Below, one piece after another: positions 7,767 through 15,496 of a stretch of DNA of 64,000 nucleotides; the stretch's first letter is position 1; every line of letters starts with the position of its first letter. The notes under the pieces are model-generated. The model was not told the DNA's origin. It saw nothing but the letters and a program-made list of their open reading frames with translations, and did no database searches. Made by a program: the position numbers and the translations under genes. This DNA is from G020354785 sp964521285 (lineage in GTDB: Bacteria > Bacteroidota > Bacteroidia > Bacteroidales > UBA10428): positions 186,001 to 250,000 of the forward strand of contig CAZFQS010000001.1 in the NCBI GenBank assembly GCA_964521285.1. Direction: 5' to 3'.

Positions 7767-8900
7767 ATGAAAAAATTTGTCTGCATATTATTCTTATCAA
7801 GATTTATTTGTGTGAGCTTATTTGCTCAACATATTACTACTGAAGGACAAATAAATTCATGGCTGTCAGTTAATCCCGGACATGATTTTAAGGTCCGTGC
7901 AGGATTAAGGTTTATTCCGTCTTTTACAATTGAAAAACAGGCAAAAAAAATAAAGTATGATTCGGAAATATCTGTAAATACTTATGGTACAATAGATTTT
8001 AATAATAAAGGAACTGAATTAAACGGAGATTTTAAACCCTACCGGCTATGGTTAAGAATGTCAACGGATCAGTTTGAGCTAAGAGCCGGACTCCAGAAAA
8101 TAAATTTTGGATCAGCAACAATGTTACGTCCTCTAATGTGGTTCGACCGCATTGATCCCCGTGATCCCCTGCAACTTACTGACGGTGTCTATGCTATACT
8201 GGCAAGATATTACTTTCTGAATAATGCCAACATCTGGTTATGGGGTTTGTATGGTAATGAAACCACAAAAGGATGGGAAATCATTCCCGCTAATAAAAAA
8301 CGTCCTGAATATGGGGGTCGCCTGCAATTTCCTGCCTTAAAAGGAGAAATGGGAATATCTTTTCATAACCGTGAAGTGGACTACAGTAAATCAATTATAG
8401 ATACAACTATTACCAGTCTTAATAACTCAAATGAAAACAGGCTGGGATTGGATGGCAGATGGGATATTGGAATTGGCTTATGGTTTGAAAGTACATTATT
8501 GCATCAGGATATACCGAAAATTCACTTGCCCTGGCGAAAACAGATTAATATAGGGATTGATTACACTTTCGGAATAGGAAAAGGATTGAATGTAATAAAT
8601 GAATTCCTGTGGGCTTCAGCCTCACAAAGTGCTTTCAAGTTCAAAAACAGTATTTCATTTTCTGCCCTGGCCCTAAGATACCCTATTGGATTACTGGATA
8701 ATATTACAGCAATGATCTATTACGACTGGACAAATAATGACTGGTACAGGTTTATTAACTGGCAGCGACAGTACGACAAAATAAGTCTTTACTTAATGGT
8801 ATTCTGGAATCCTGATGAATTTGGTATTTATCAGAATCTGGAGGAAAACAATCTATTTACAGGAACCGGACTTCAATTTATGTTTGTTTATAATTACTAG
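7767..8900 (+). CDS. Outer-membrane beta-barrel protein of the ABC/LolA-like operon
   Basis: The 377-residue product has a signal peptide (about 1-20, ending LFAQ) and a long series of amphipathic beta strands with aromatic girdles, ending with the strand 'FTGTGLQFMFVYNY', which is typical of an outer-membrane barrel. The segment 'FELRAGLQKINFGSA..LRPLMWFDRIDPRDPLQLTDG' (about residues 105-145) looks like the conserved R-x-G-x-Q plus D-P-R-D region of porin-like proteins such as DUF1302/alginate-export-like families, but I cannot assign a named family. It lies 12 bases after tetR and 41 before the ABC ATPase, so it is probably the outer-membrane component of the same transport route. Confidence 0.75.
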   Translation: MKKFVCILFLSRFICVSLFAQHITTEGQINSWLSVNPGHDFKVRAGLRFIPSFTIEKQAKKIKYDSEISVNTYGTIDFNNKGTELNGDFKPYRLWLRMSTDQFELRAGLQKINFGSATMLRPLMWFDRIDPRDPLQLTDGVYAILARYYFLNNANIWLWGLYGNETTKGWEIIPANKKRPEYGGRLQFPALKGEMGISFHNREVDYSKSIIDTTITSLNNSNENRLGLDGRWDIGIGLWFESTLLHQDIPKIHLPWRKQINIGIDYTFGIGKGLNVINEFLWASASQSAFKFKNSISFSALALRYPIGLLDNITAMIYYDWTNNDWYRFINWQRQYDKISLYLMVFWNPDEFGIYQNLEENNLFTGTGLQFMFVYNY

Positions 8901-8941
8901 CATGAATAATATTTTAGTTAACTTACATTAATAAAATAAAT

Positions 8942-9640
8942 ATGGAAAACAATAAAATCATAAGACTTGAAGGTGTAAAAAAATATTTTCCTATCGGAGG
9001 AGGAAAGTTCACAGCCTTAAATGGTATTACCCTTACATTTGGAGAAGGAGAATTTACTGGTTTTGTTGGGCCCAGCGGTTCGGGAAAAACAACACTTTTA
9101 AATATAATTGGGTCTCTTGACACTCCTTCTGAAGGAAAAGCACTGGTACTTAACAGGGATATTGGTGCATTATCGGCTATAAAGGCAGCGATACTCCGCA
9201 GAGAACATCTGGGATTCATATTTCAAACCTACAATCTTTTACCTGTTTACACTGTGTTTGAAAATGTTGAATTCCCGTTGTTACTTTTTAATATGAGCAG
9301 CACTGACAGGAAAAAAGCCGTACTGGACGCCCTTAAATGGGTTGGATTATTGGATAAAATAAAATCCAGACCTGCACAATTGTCAGGTGGAGAGTGTCAG
9401 CGGGTAGCAATCGCAAGAGCTATGGTTAAAAAACCTAAGATTGTTCTGGCTGATGAACCAACAGCAAATTTAGATTCTGAGAACTCACATCATATTTTGC
9501 ATACAATGGAAAATCTTAACAAAGATTTGAAGACTACGTTCATTTTTGCAACTCATGATGATAAAGTAATCAGGTATTTGAAAAGAAAAATTCTTCTTAA
9601 AGATGGCAAAGTAACTGCTGATGAAATTATCACCAAATAG
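8942..9640 (+). CDS. ABC transporter ATP-binding protein (LolD/MacB type)
   Basis: The 232-residue protein is a complete ABC ATPase: Walker A GPSGSGKT at 43-50, Q-loop Gln95, signature LSGGE at 147-151, Walker B IVLADEP at 167-173, D-loop and switch His205 (ATHDD). Size and motif details (FQTYNLLPVYTVFENVEFPL after the Q-loop) place it in the LolD/MacB/FtsE group that works with FtsX-like permeases. It powers the two permeases encoded directly downstream (17-base gap to the first). The complex would sit on the cytoplasmic face of the inner membrane and act on envelope substrates (mechanotransmission) rather than on cytoplasmic ones, as known for this family. Specific substrate unknown. Confidence 0.93.
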   Translation: MENNKIIRLEGVKKYFPIGGGKFTALNGITLTFGEGEFTGFVGPSGSGKTTLLNIIGSLDTPSEGKALVLNRDIGALSAIKAAILRREHLGFIFQTYNLLPVYTVFENVEFPLLLFNMSSTDRKKAVLDALKWVGLLDKIKSRPAQLSGGECQRVAIARAMVKKPKIVLADEPTANLDSENSHHILHTMENLNKDLKTTFIFATHDDKVIRYLKRKILLKDGKVTADEIITK

Positions 9641-9643
9641 TTA

Positions 9644-9649
9644 AGGAGG
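9644..9649 (+). promoter_or_regulatory. Strong Shine-Dalgarno before first FtsX-type permease
   Basis: AGGAGG lies 8 bases before the ATG at 9658, between the ATPase stop and the permease start. Most genes in this window have no such sequence, so this consensus site is unusual and fixes the permease start. Confidence 0.7.
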
Positions 9650-9657
9650 ACAAAATT

Positions 9658-10830
9658 ATGTTAGCAATAAAATTAGCCTATCGAAACCTTATTGGTGCAG
9701 GCCTGCGAACCTGGCTCAATGTATTTGTATTGTCCTTTGTTTATGTACTAATTATCTGGCACTACGGTATTATTGATGGTTGGAATTATCAGGCCAGAAA
9801 GGATATGCAGGCCTGGGAAGTTGGAAATGGGGAATACTGGCACCAGAATTATGATCCTTACGATTTCTTTACACTGGAAGAAAGTCATGCTCAAATTCCT
9901 GAAACATTTAAAAAAGCAATGGCAGAAGGAACGATTACACCTGTTTTAATAACTCAGGGGTCAGTTTATCCTGAGGGCAGAATTCAGAGTATGATATTAA
10001 GAGGAATTGAACCTGGTCAAAAAGTGCTTGCCCTGCCAACTGAAGAAATGAATGTTGAATCGGAAGAAATACCTGTGATTATTGGTCGAAGAATGGCCAA
10101 AAATTGTAAATTAAAAGAAGGCGATATAACCACAATCAGATGGAGAGATGTAAATGGAACCTTTGATGCAACAGAGGTGAAAATTGTAAAGGTGTTTAAT
10201 TGTAATGTTCCAAATGTTGATGCCGGGCAAATGTGGATCCCGATAAAAAAATTGCAGGAAATGATGCAATCTCCTGATGAAGCAACCATATTCATCTTTG
10301 GTGAAAATTTTGAAATAAATGAGAATGTACCAGGCTGGGAATATAAAAGCCAGGATTCCCTGATGACCGAAATGGATGAAATTATAAAAATGAAAAAAGT
10401 CGGAGGTTCTTTTCTTTATCTCGTTCTGATTCTTTTAGCTATGCTTGCAATATTTGATACGCAAGTACTTTCGATATTCAGGAGACAAAAGGAAATAGGT
10501 ACTTATATTGCCATGGGAATGACCAGAAAGCAAGTGGTGAGTCTTTTTACAGTGGAAGGTGCGATGCATGCTATATTGGCCATTATAGTAGGGGCCATCT
10601 ATGGAGTTCCTTTTCTGTTATGGCAAATAAAAACGGGATTTAGCATGCCTGCCGGAACAGATGATATGGGACTTTCAATTGCAGAAAAAATCTTTCCGGT
10701 TTATGGAGCCGGACTCATAGCAGGCACAATACTTTTAGTATTAATCATAACTACAATTGTGAGTTATATGCCGGCCCGTAAAATATCTAAAATGAATCCC
10801 ACTGACGCAATAAAAGGAAAAATACAATGA
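9658..10830 (+). CDS. ABC transporter permease, FtsX/MacB/LolC family (first)
   Basis: The 390-residue protein has the MacB/LolCDE permease layout: one N-terminal membrane helix (about residues 18-38), a large periplasmic domain of about 210 residues, and three C-terminal helices (about 255-275, 300-325, 350-375). It ends with the hallmark 'YMPARKISKMNPTDAIKG' (consensus PARRA...P..AL). The ATPase gene is 17 bases upstream and the second permease gene overlaps its stop by four bases (ATGA), so translation is coupled. Two different permeases with one ATPase resemble the LolC/LolE plus LolD arrangement. The N-terminal helix is preceded by 'LAYRNLIGAGLRTWLNVFVLSFV', typical of the family coupling region. 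Confidence 0.9.
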   Translation: MLAIKLAYRNLIGAGLRTWLNVFVLSFVYVLIIWHYGIIDGWNYQARKDMQAWEVGNGEYWHQNYDPYDFFTLEESHAQIPETFKKAMAEGTITPVLITQGSVYPEGRIQSMILRGIEPGQKVLALPTEEMNVESEEIPVIIGRRMAKNCKLKEGDITTIRWRDVNGTFDATEVKIVKVFNCNVPNVDAGQMWIPIKKLQEMMQSPDEATIFIFGENFEINENVPGWEYKSQDSLMTEMDEIIKMKKVGGSFLYLVLILLAMLAIFDTQVLSIFRRQKEIGTYIAMGMTRKQVVSLFTVEGAMHAILAIIVGAIYGVPFLLWQIKTGFSMPAGTDDMGLSIAEKIFPVYGAGLIAGTILLVLIITTIVSYMPARKISKMNPTDAIKGKIQ

Positions 10831-12101
10831 TACGTTTTTTATTTAAAGGATTATTAAGAGACAAGAACCGCAGTATGCTGCCGGTTATTGTTGTTACTGC
10901 AGGTGTTGCACTTACTGTACTGATGCATTGTTATTTTACTGGCATAATGAGAGACACGATTGAATTTACAGCAAAATATTCATCCGGTCATGTAAAAATA
11001 ATGACTCGTGCTTATGCTGAGAATAAAAATCAGGTTCCAAACGATCTGGCATTATTAGGAGTAAGTGAATTAATTAGCAACCTGCAGAATGATTACCCGA
11101 AAATGGAATTTGTTCAACGTATAAATTTTGGTGGTCTGCTGGATTCTCCTGACGAGAATGGAGAAACTAAAAAACAGGGTGTTGTATCCGGTATGGCTGT
11201 CGATTTACTTTCAGAAGACACAAAAGAGATAGAGAGACTTAATCTGGAAGGAGCATTAAGAAAAGGACGGTTCCCGAAAAAGCCGGACGAAGTATTAATA
11301 AGCGACGAATTTGCTGCAAAACTGGAAGTTGGGCCTGGTGACCAGGTTACGCTGATTACTTCTACCATGTATGGTGGAATGTCAATTCAGAATTTCACTG
11401 TTTCCGGAACCATAGAATTTGGAGTCCAGTTTATGGACCGCAGCGGTATGATTGCGGATATTACAGGAATTCAAAGTGCACTTGACATGTATGATGCTTG
11501 CGGTGAGATTTTGGGATTTCTGGATTCGCCAAATTATAATGATTTAGCAGCTATGAAAGTTGAAAATGATTTCAATGATAAGTACTCAAACCCTGATGAT
11601 GAATTTTCTCCTGTTATGAGTAGATTGAAAAATGAAAGTATGATGGCTGGTTATTTTGAATTTGTAGACAGTTTTGTTGGGATTATAATTGGAGTTTTTA
11701 TTCTTGCTATGTCTATTGTATTGTGGAATACCGGACTAATTGGAGGATTAAGACGTTATGGTGAGATAGGGGTCCGGTTAGCTATTGGCGAAAATAAAGG
11801 TCATATTTACCGGTCAATGATCTATGAAGCTATTTTAATTGGCCTTGTAGGTTCATTCTTTGGCACCCTTATTGGACTTGGATTTTCTTATTGGTTGCAG
11901 GAAGCAGGAATTAATATTGGTAATATGATGAAGAGTTCAAAGATGATGATGCCAAGTATTTTCAGGGCAAATATTACTACTCCTGCTTATTATCTGGGAT
12001 TTATCCCGGGATTGTTTTCTGTGGTACTGGGGACCATGCTTTCGGGCATTGGAATCTATAGACGCAAAACAGCACAATTGTTTAAAGAGTTAGAAACTTA
12101 A
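10827..12101 (+). CDS. ABC transporter permease, FtsX/MacB/LolE family (second)
   Basis: This 424-residue permease has the same topology as its neighbour: an N-terminal helix after 'FKGLLRDKNRSMLPVIVVTAG', a periplasmic domain (about 45-275) containing a MacB-like core ('GRFPKKPDEVLISDEFAAKL', 'GPGDQVTLI'), and three C-terminal helices (about 283-305, 335-360, 390-412). 'RRYGEIGVRLAIGENKGHIYRSM' is the conserved coupling-helix segment. It starts within the stop of the first permease (4-base overlap) and is followed after five bases by the LolA-like gene. Together with the ATPase and first permease it should form a heterodimeric type VII ABC complex. A transported lipoprotein or lipid is inferred from family membership. 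Confidence 0.9.
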   Translation: MIRFLFKGLLRDKNRSMLPVIVVTAGVALTVLMHCYFTGIMRDTIEFTAKYSSGHVKIMTRAYAENKNQVPNDLALLGVSELISNLQNDYPKMEFVQRINFGGLLDSPDENGETKKQGVVSGMAVDLLSEDTKEIERLNLEGALRKGRFPKKPDEVLISDEFAAKLEVGPGDQVTLITSTMYGGMSIQNFTVSGTIEFGVQFMDRSGMIADITGIQSALDMYDACGEILGFLDSPNYNDLAAMKVENDFNDKYSNPDDEFSPVMSRLKNESMMAGYFEFVDSFVGIIIGVFILAMSIVLWNTGLIGGLRRYGEIGVRLAIGENKGHIYRSMIYEAILIGLVGSFFGTLIGLGFSYWLQEAGINIGNMMKSSKMMMPSIFRANITTPAYYLGFIPGLFSVVLGTMLSGIGIYRRKTAQLFKELET

Positions 12102-12106
12102 ATAAA

Positions 12107-12841
12107 ATGAAACGATTAGTTATAATACTGTTCCTCATCCCAACAATAGTCAGGGCAGAGGAACCAACAGGAAAAGAAATCCTGGAAAGAATTGATAAAA
12201 ATCTGGCGGCTAAAAGTACAATAACTACTTCCAAAATGATAATCCATGGAGCCCGGCAAACACGGACTATTGAAGCTAAAACCTGGGGCATTGGTGATGA
12301 AAAAGCATTTACAGAATACCTTGCTCCTGCCCGAGAAAAAGGAACAAAAATGCTTAAGCTGGAAGATAAGCTTTGGATATATTCACCAGGATCTGACAGA
12401 ACAATACAGATTTCCGGACATATGCTCCGTCAGTCGCTAATGGGTTCTGATCTTTCTTATGAAGATATGATGGACAACGCGAAAATGCTTGAAAATTATG
12501 ATGCTGGTGTTATTGGTTCAGAAGTAATTCAAGGAAGAGATTGCTGGATTGTTGAATTACAGGCAAAAACTGCTCAAGTGAACTACCAAATACGTAAATT
12601 ATGGGTAGATAAGGATCGTTTTATTCCATTGAAAGAGGAATTATATGCAAAAAGTGGAAAACTTTTAAAAAGAATGGAACTTTTTGATATCATAAAAATA
12701 GATAGTCGCTGGTATCCAAAGAAAATTGTTTTTAAGGATATGCTGAAAACAGGTGACGGTACTGAATTTATTATTGATGATATAGAATTTGATCAGCAAA
12801 TACCTGAATATATATTTACAAAAGCTTCGTTGAAGAAATAA
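12107..12841 (+). CDS. LolA-like outer membrane lipoprotein-sorting protein
   Basis: The 244-residue product has a signal peptide (1-17, ending IVRAEE) and matches the 'outer membrane lipoprotein-sorting protein' family (LolA-like fold): 'GKEILERIDKNL' helix, then long antiparallel strands with 'EAKTWGIGDEKAFTEYLAP', 'KEKGTKMLKLEDKLWIY' and 'MGSDLSYEDMM', and the C-terminal 'LKRMELFDIIKIDSRWYPKKIVFKD'. Members form an open beta-sheet with a hydrophobic cavity that can carry acyl chains; several are encoded beside RND or ABC exporters. Here the gene is five bases behind the second FtsX-type permease, so it is the likely periplasmic carrier of this ABC system. It is distinct from the housekeeping LolA by length and motif pattern. 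Confidence 0.88.
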   Translation: MKRLVIILFLIPTIVRAEEPTGKEILERIDKNLAAKSTITTSKMIIHGARQTRTIEAKTWGIGDEKAFTEYLAPAREKGTKMLKLEDKLWIYSPGSDRTIQISGHMLRQSLMGSDLSYEDMMDNAKMLENYDAGVIGSEVIQGRDCWIVELQAKTAQVNYQIRKLWVDKDRFIPLKEELYAKSGKLLKRMELFDIIKIDSRWYPKKIVFKDMLKTGDGTEFIIDDIEFDQQIPEYIFTKASLKK

Positions 12842-12896
12842 GAATCTGGAGCTGATTTGCATACTGAATTTATTTACTATCAGATAATTGTTTTTT

Positions 12897-13805
12897 ATGC
12901 AATTCGAACCTTCATATGTAAAACTTTATAAAACAGGTGAATTAGATAAAAGAATAAAAAACATTGCCGAAATTTATAAACGATGCACTATATGCCCGCA
13001 GAAATGTGAAATTGACAGAACTGTTTCCAGGGGAGGCAAGTGCAGAAGCAGCATACTGCCAACTGTATCATCAGCCAGTCCGCACTTTGGTGAAGAACCG
13101 CCTCTCGTTGGCTATTACGGCTCAGGTACAATATTCTTTACAAACTGTAATCTGCATTGCATTTATTGTCAGAATTACGATATTTCACAAATGGGTGATG
13201 GCAGGGAAATTTCTTACGAGCAGCTGGCAGAGCTTATAATTGCCCTACAAAATAAAGGTTGCCATAATATAAATTTCGTTACTCCAACACATATGGTTTA
13301 CCCGATACTTCATGCACTCAAAATTGCAATAAAAAAAGGATTAAATATTCCCCTTGTATATAATTCCGGTGGCTATGAGTCAGTCGAGACACTTAAATTG
13401 TTAAATGGAGTATTTGATATTTATATGCCCGATTTTAAATATTACAATGAAAATTCCGGGTATACCCTTAGCAATGCGAAATCATATCCTCAGATTGCAG
13501 CAATGGCAATCAGTGAAATGTACCGCCAGGTAGGAGATTTGGAATTAAATAAAACCGGTATAGCCCGTCGTGGTCTGCTGATAAGACATCTTGTATTACC
13601 TGAACATACTGACGAATCAAAAAATATTATGGACTTTATAGCAACTTTGTCTAAAAATACTTATGTTAATATTATGGATCAATACAGGCCTGCATACCGG
13701 GCTGCTGAAAACTATAGCCTCACAAGAAGAATAACAGCTGAGGAGTATCAGGAAGTACTTGATTATGCAAAAAAAATAGGATTAAAAAGAGCGGATGATC
13801 ATTAG
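12897..13805 (+). CDS. Radical SAM protein, PflA-like (COG1313 type)
   Basis: The ATG at 12897 gives 302 residues; the TTG at 12888 is an alternative. The radical SAM cluster motif CNLHCIYC (C-x3-C-x2-C) is at about residues 87-94, and an additional N-terminal cysteine group CTICPQKC (about 29-36) plus a later Cys fits the COG1313 'pyruvate-formate-lyase-activating-like' subfamily, in which a preceding CxxCxxxC segment is typical. The pattern 'GSGTIFFTNCN' and 'YNSGGYES' are also family-like. Such enzymes reductively cleave S-adenosylmethionine with a [4Fe-4S] cluster; the substrate is unknown. No pyruvate formate-lyase gene is nearby. Downstream, after 40 bases, is an ATP-grasp gene, then a DUF434 gene, all on the plus strand. 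Confidence 0.88.
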   Translation: MQFEPSYVKLYKTGELDKRIKNIAEIYKRCTICPQKCEIDRTVSRGGKCRSSILPTVSSASPHFGEEPPLVGYYGSGTIFFTNCNLHCIYCQNYDISQMGDGREISYEQLAELIIALQNKGCHNINFVTPTHMVYPILHALKIAIKKGLNIPLVYNSGGYESVETLKLLNGVFDIYMPDFKYYNENSGYTLSNAKSYPQIAAMAISEMYRQVGDLELNKTGIARRGLLIRHLVLPEHTDESKNIMDFIATLSKNTYVNIMDQYRPAYRAAENYSLTRRITAEEYQEVLDYAKKIGLKRADDH

Positions 13806-13845
13806 CAGTATTTAAAATATTTAATCAGAGCTAATAACTTTTATC

Positions 13846-14769
13846 TTGAAAACACTAGGTATATGCAGTTCAAGAATAATAGAGGGAAAAACCGGGCCCG
13901 ATAATCTGGGTTATGAAACGCGGAGTCTTTTTTATGAGGCTCAAAAAGTCTATAATAAAGTGTTTCTGATTGATCCGATGCATGTGACCTATGATTATTC
14001 AAAAGGGGCTAAAATGCCTGACGTATCTTATAATAATACACAGCTTAATGATCTTTCAACATTAATTGTCAGAAGTACTTCAGGCTGTGAAAAACCAATT
14101 TCTCTGCTGGCACGGACGCTTTATTTTTGTGGTTGCGATCTTATTGATCCTGTTAAAAGATTTAACGGCCTGAGCGCGGGAAAAATGTTTGATCCTTTAA
14201 AAGGATTTGCAAAATCAAATATGCCTGAAACAAGTATAGCATTTAATGAAACAACAGCAATACAGCTGGTCGAAAAAATTAACCGGAACAAGGGATTTCC
14301 GATAGTTGCCAAACCTGAAAAGGGAAGCAAAGGTGAGAAGGTATGCCTGCTGAAAAATAAAAATGACGCTTATAAGTATATTAATGACTATTTTAACAGT
14401 AAATTCAGTGATTCTGCTCTGCTCTTTCAAAAATATATTCATGTTAAAGATGAATTCAGGGCATTCATTATTGGAGACAAATTAATAGGACTGGTAAAAA
14501 AATTGGATATCGAAGGAAAAATTTCAAGGAATGCAGCACAGGGGGGAGTATTTATTAAAGCAAAAGATAATGAAGTTGCACGATTTATATTAAAAAATGT
14601 AAATACCAGGGGAATTGTTGGAGTTGATGCAGTAAGAGATGAACAGGGTAAACTATTTATACTGGAATCGAATAGATCTCCACAGTGGAGAAGCCTTGAA
14701 CAGGCAACAAATATAAATGTAGCAGAAAGAATTATTGAATTTGCCTATAGGCGAGTAACTCGTAAATAA
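13846..14769 (+). CDS. RimK-like ATP-grasp ligase
   Basis: The 307-residue product has the ATP-grasp layout of the RimK family: an N-terminal pre-ATP-grasp Rossmann-like part ('DLSTLIVRSTSGC', 'LIDPVKRFNG'), a nucleotide-binding part with 'FPIVAKPEKGSKGEKV' (glycine-rich loop), 'LFQKYIHVKDEFRAFIIGDK' and the Mg-binding end 'GIVGVDAVRDEQGKLFILESNRSPQW' (acidic D..E.N). RimK-type ligases join an amino acid or amine to a carboxylate through an acylphosphate. The start is TTG at 13846; no nearby ATG would keep the N-terminal strand. It sits between a radical SAM gene and a DUF434 gene. The C-terminal E-S-N-R-S replaces the common E-V-N-x-x. Substrate unknown. Confidence 0.85.
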   Translation: MKTLGICSSRIIEGKTGPDNLGYETRSLFYEAQKVYNKVFLIDPMHVTYDYSKGAKMPDVSYNNTQLNDLSTLIVRSTSGCEKPISLLARTLYFCGCDLIDPVKRFNGLSAGKMFDPLKGFAKSNMPETSIAFNETTAIQLVEKINRNKGFPIVAKPEKGSKGEKVCLLKNKNDAYKYINDYFNSKFSDSALLFQKYIHVKDEFRAFIIGDKLIGLVKKLDIEGKISRNAAQGGVFIKAKDNEVARFILKNVNTRGIVGVDAVRDEQGKLFILESNRSPQWRSLEQATNINVAERIIEFAYRRVTRK

Positions 14770-14796
14770 TATATTTTTTCGAAATTTTACTATTCA

Positions 14797-15489
14797 ATGA
14801 ATAATGAACTGCTAAATAATGAGAATTTCAGAAAGGGTGCTTTAGATTATTTTTATTTACAGGACAGGAATTATCCCCAAAAAGGTACATTAAAACTGGT
14901 TGGAGACAGGTATAAATTAAGCGGTGACCAGAGAACAGTCTTATACAGGGGTATTTCATCAAAAAAACATTCAAATAACAGAAAAACAAGACTGGTAACA
15001 GATATAAAAGATAAAAACCTGTTTATAGATGGATACAACGTTCTGTTTACAGTATTAAACTACAGGCTTGGAAGATTAGTATTTATAAGCACCGATGGAA
15101 TACTAAGAGATGCGGGATCGTTACATGGTAAAATTCGTAATGATGTACTTTTTTATGATTGTATCACTTTACTGTTTGATTTTTTTACAGTTAAAATCCC
15201 GGCATACTTAAATATATTCCTCGACTCGCCGGTCTCTCACAGCGCAAAACATAAGAATATTATTGATAAAGCTATGGATCATTACTCCTTAAACGGAAAC
15301 TGTAAATTAGTTAAATCCCCCGACCTTGAAATAAAACAAAATTCTAAAGGCATAATCTGTAGCTCTGATACTGCTATCATAGACAGAACTGAAAATAATA
15401 TTGCAGATATTCCAAGAGCAGTACTTGAAAAAAACTTCAGATGTAAACTATTTAAAATCGAGGATATTCTAAATCCAAAAATTGTTTGA
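14797..15489 (+). CDS. DUF434 family protein (COG2454)
   Basis: The 230-residue protein matches the DUF434/COG2454 family: 'FRKGALDYFYLQDRNYPQKG' with 'TLKLVGDRYKLSGDQRTVLYRG' (DUF434 part, about residues 10-55), followed by 'NLFIDGYNVLFTVLNYRLG' and 'STDGILRDAGSLHGK' (about 75-120). The I-D-G-Y-N motif and scattered aspartates (residue about 79, D-S-P at about 145, SSDTAIID near 190) resemble NYN/PIN-like nuclease folds, but that is my inference; the family is uncharacterised. It follows the ATP-grasp gene by 27 bases and ends seven bases from the end of the convergent S9 peptidase gene, so it is the last gene of the radical SAM/ATP-grasp cluster. Confidence 0.82.
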   Translation: MNNELLNNENFRKGALDYFYLQDRNYPQKGTLKLVGDRYKLSGDQRTVLYRGISSKKHSNNRKTRLVTDIKDKNLFIDGYNVLFTVLNYRLGRLVFISTDGILRDAGSLHGKIRNDVLFYDCITLLFDFFTVKIPAYLNIFLDSPVSHSAKHKNIIDKAMDHYSLNGNCKLVKSPDLEIKQNSKGIICSSDTAIIDRTENNIADIPRAVLEKNFRCKLFKIEDILNPKIV

Positions 15490-15496
15490 AATGTAC

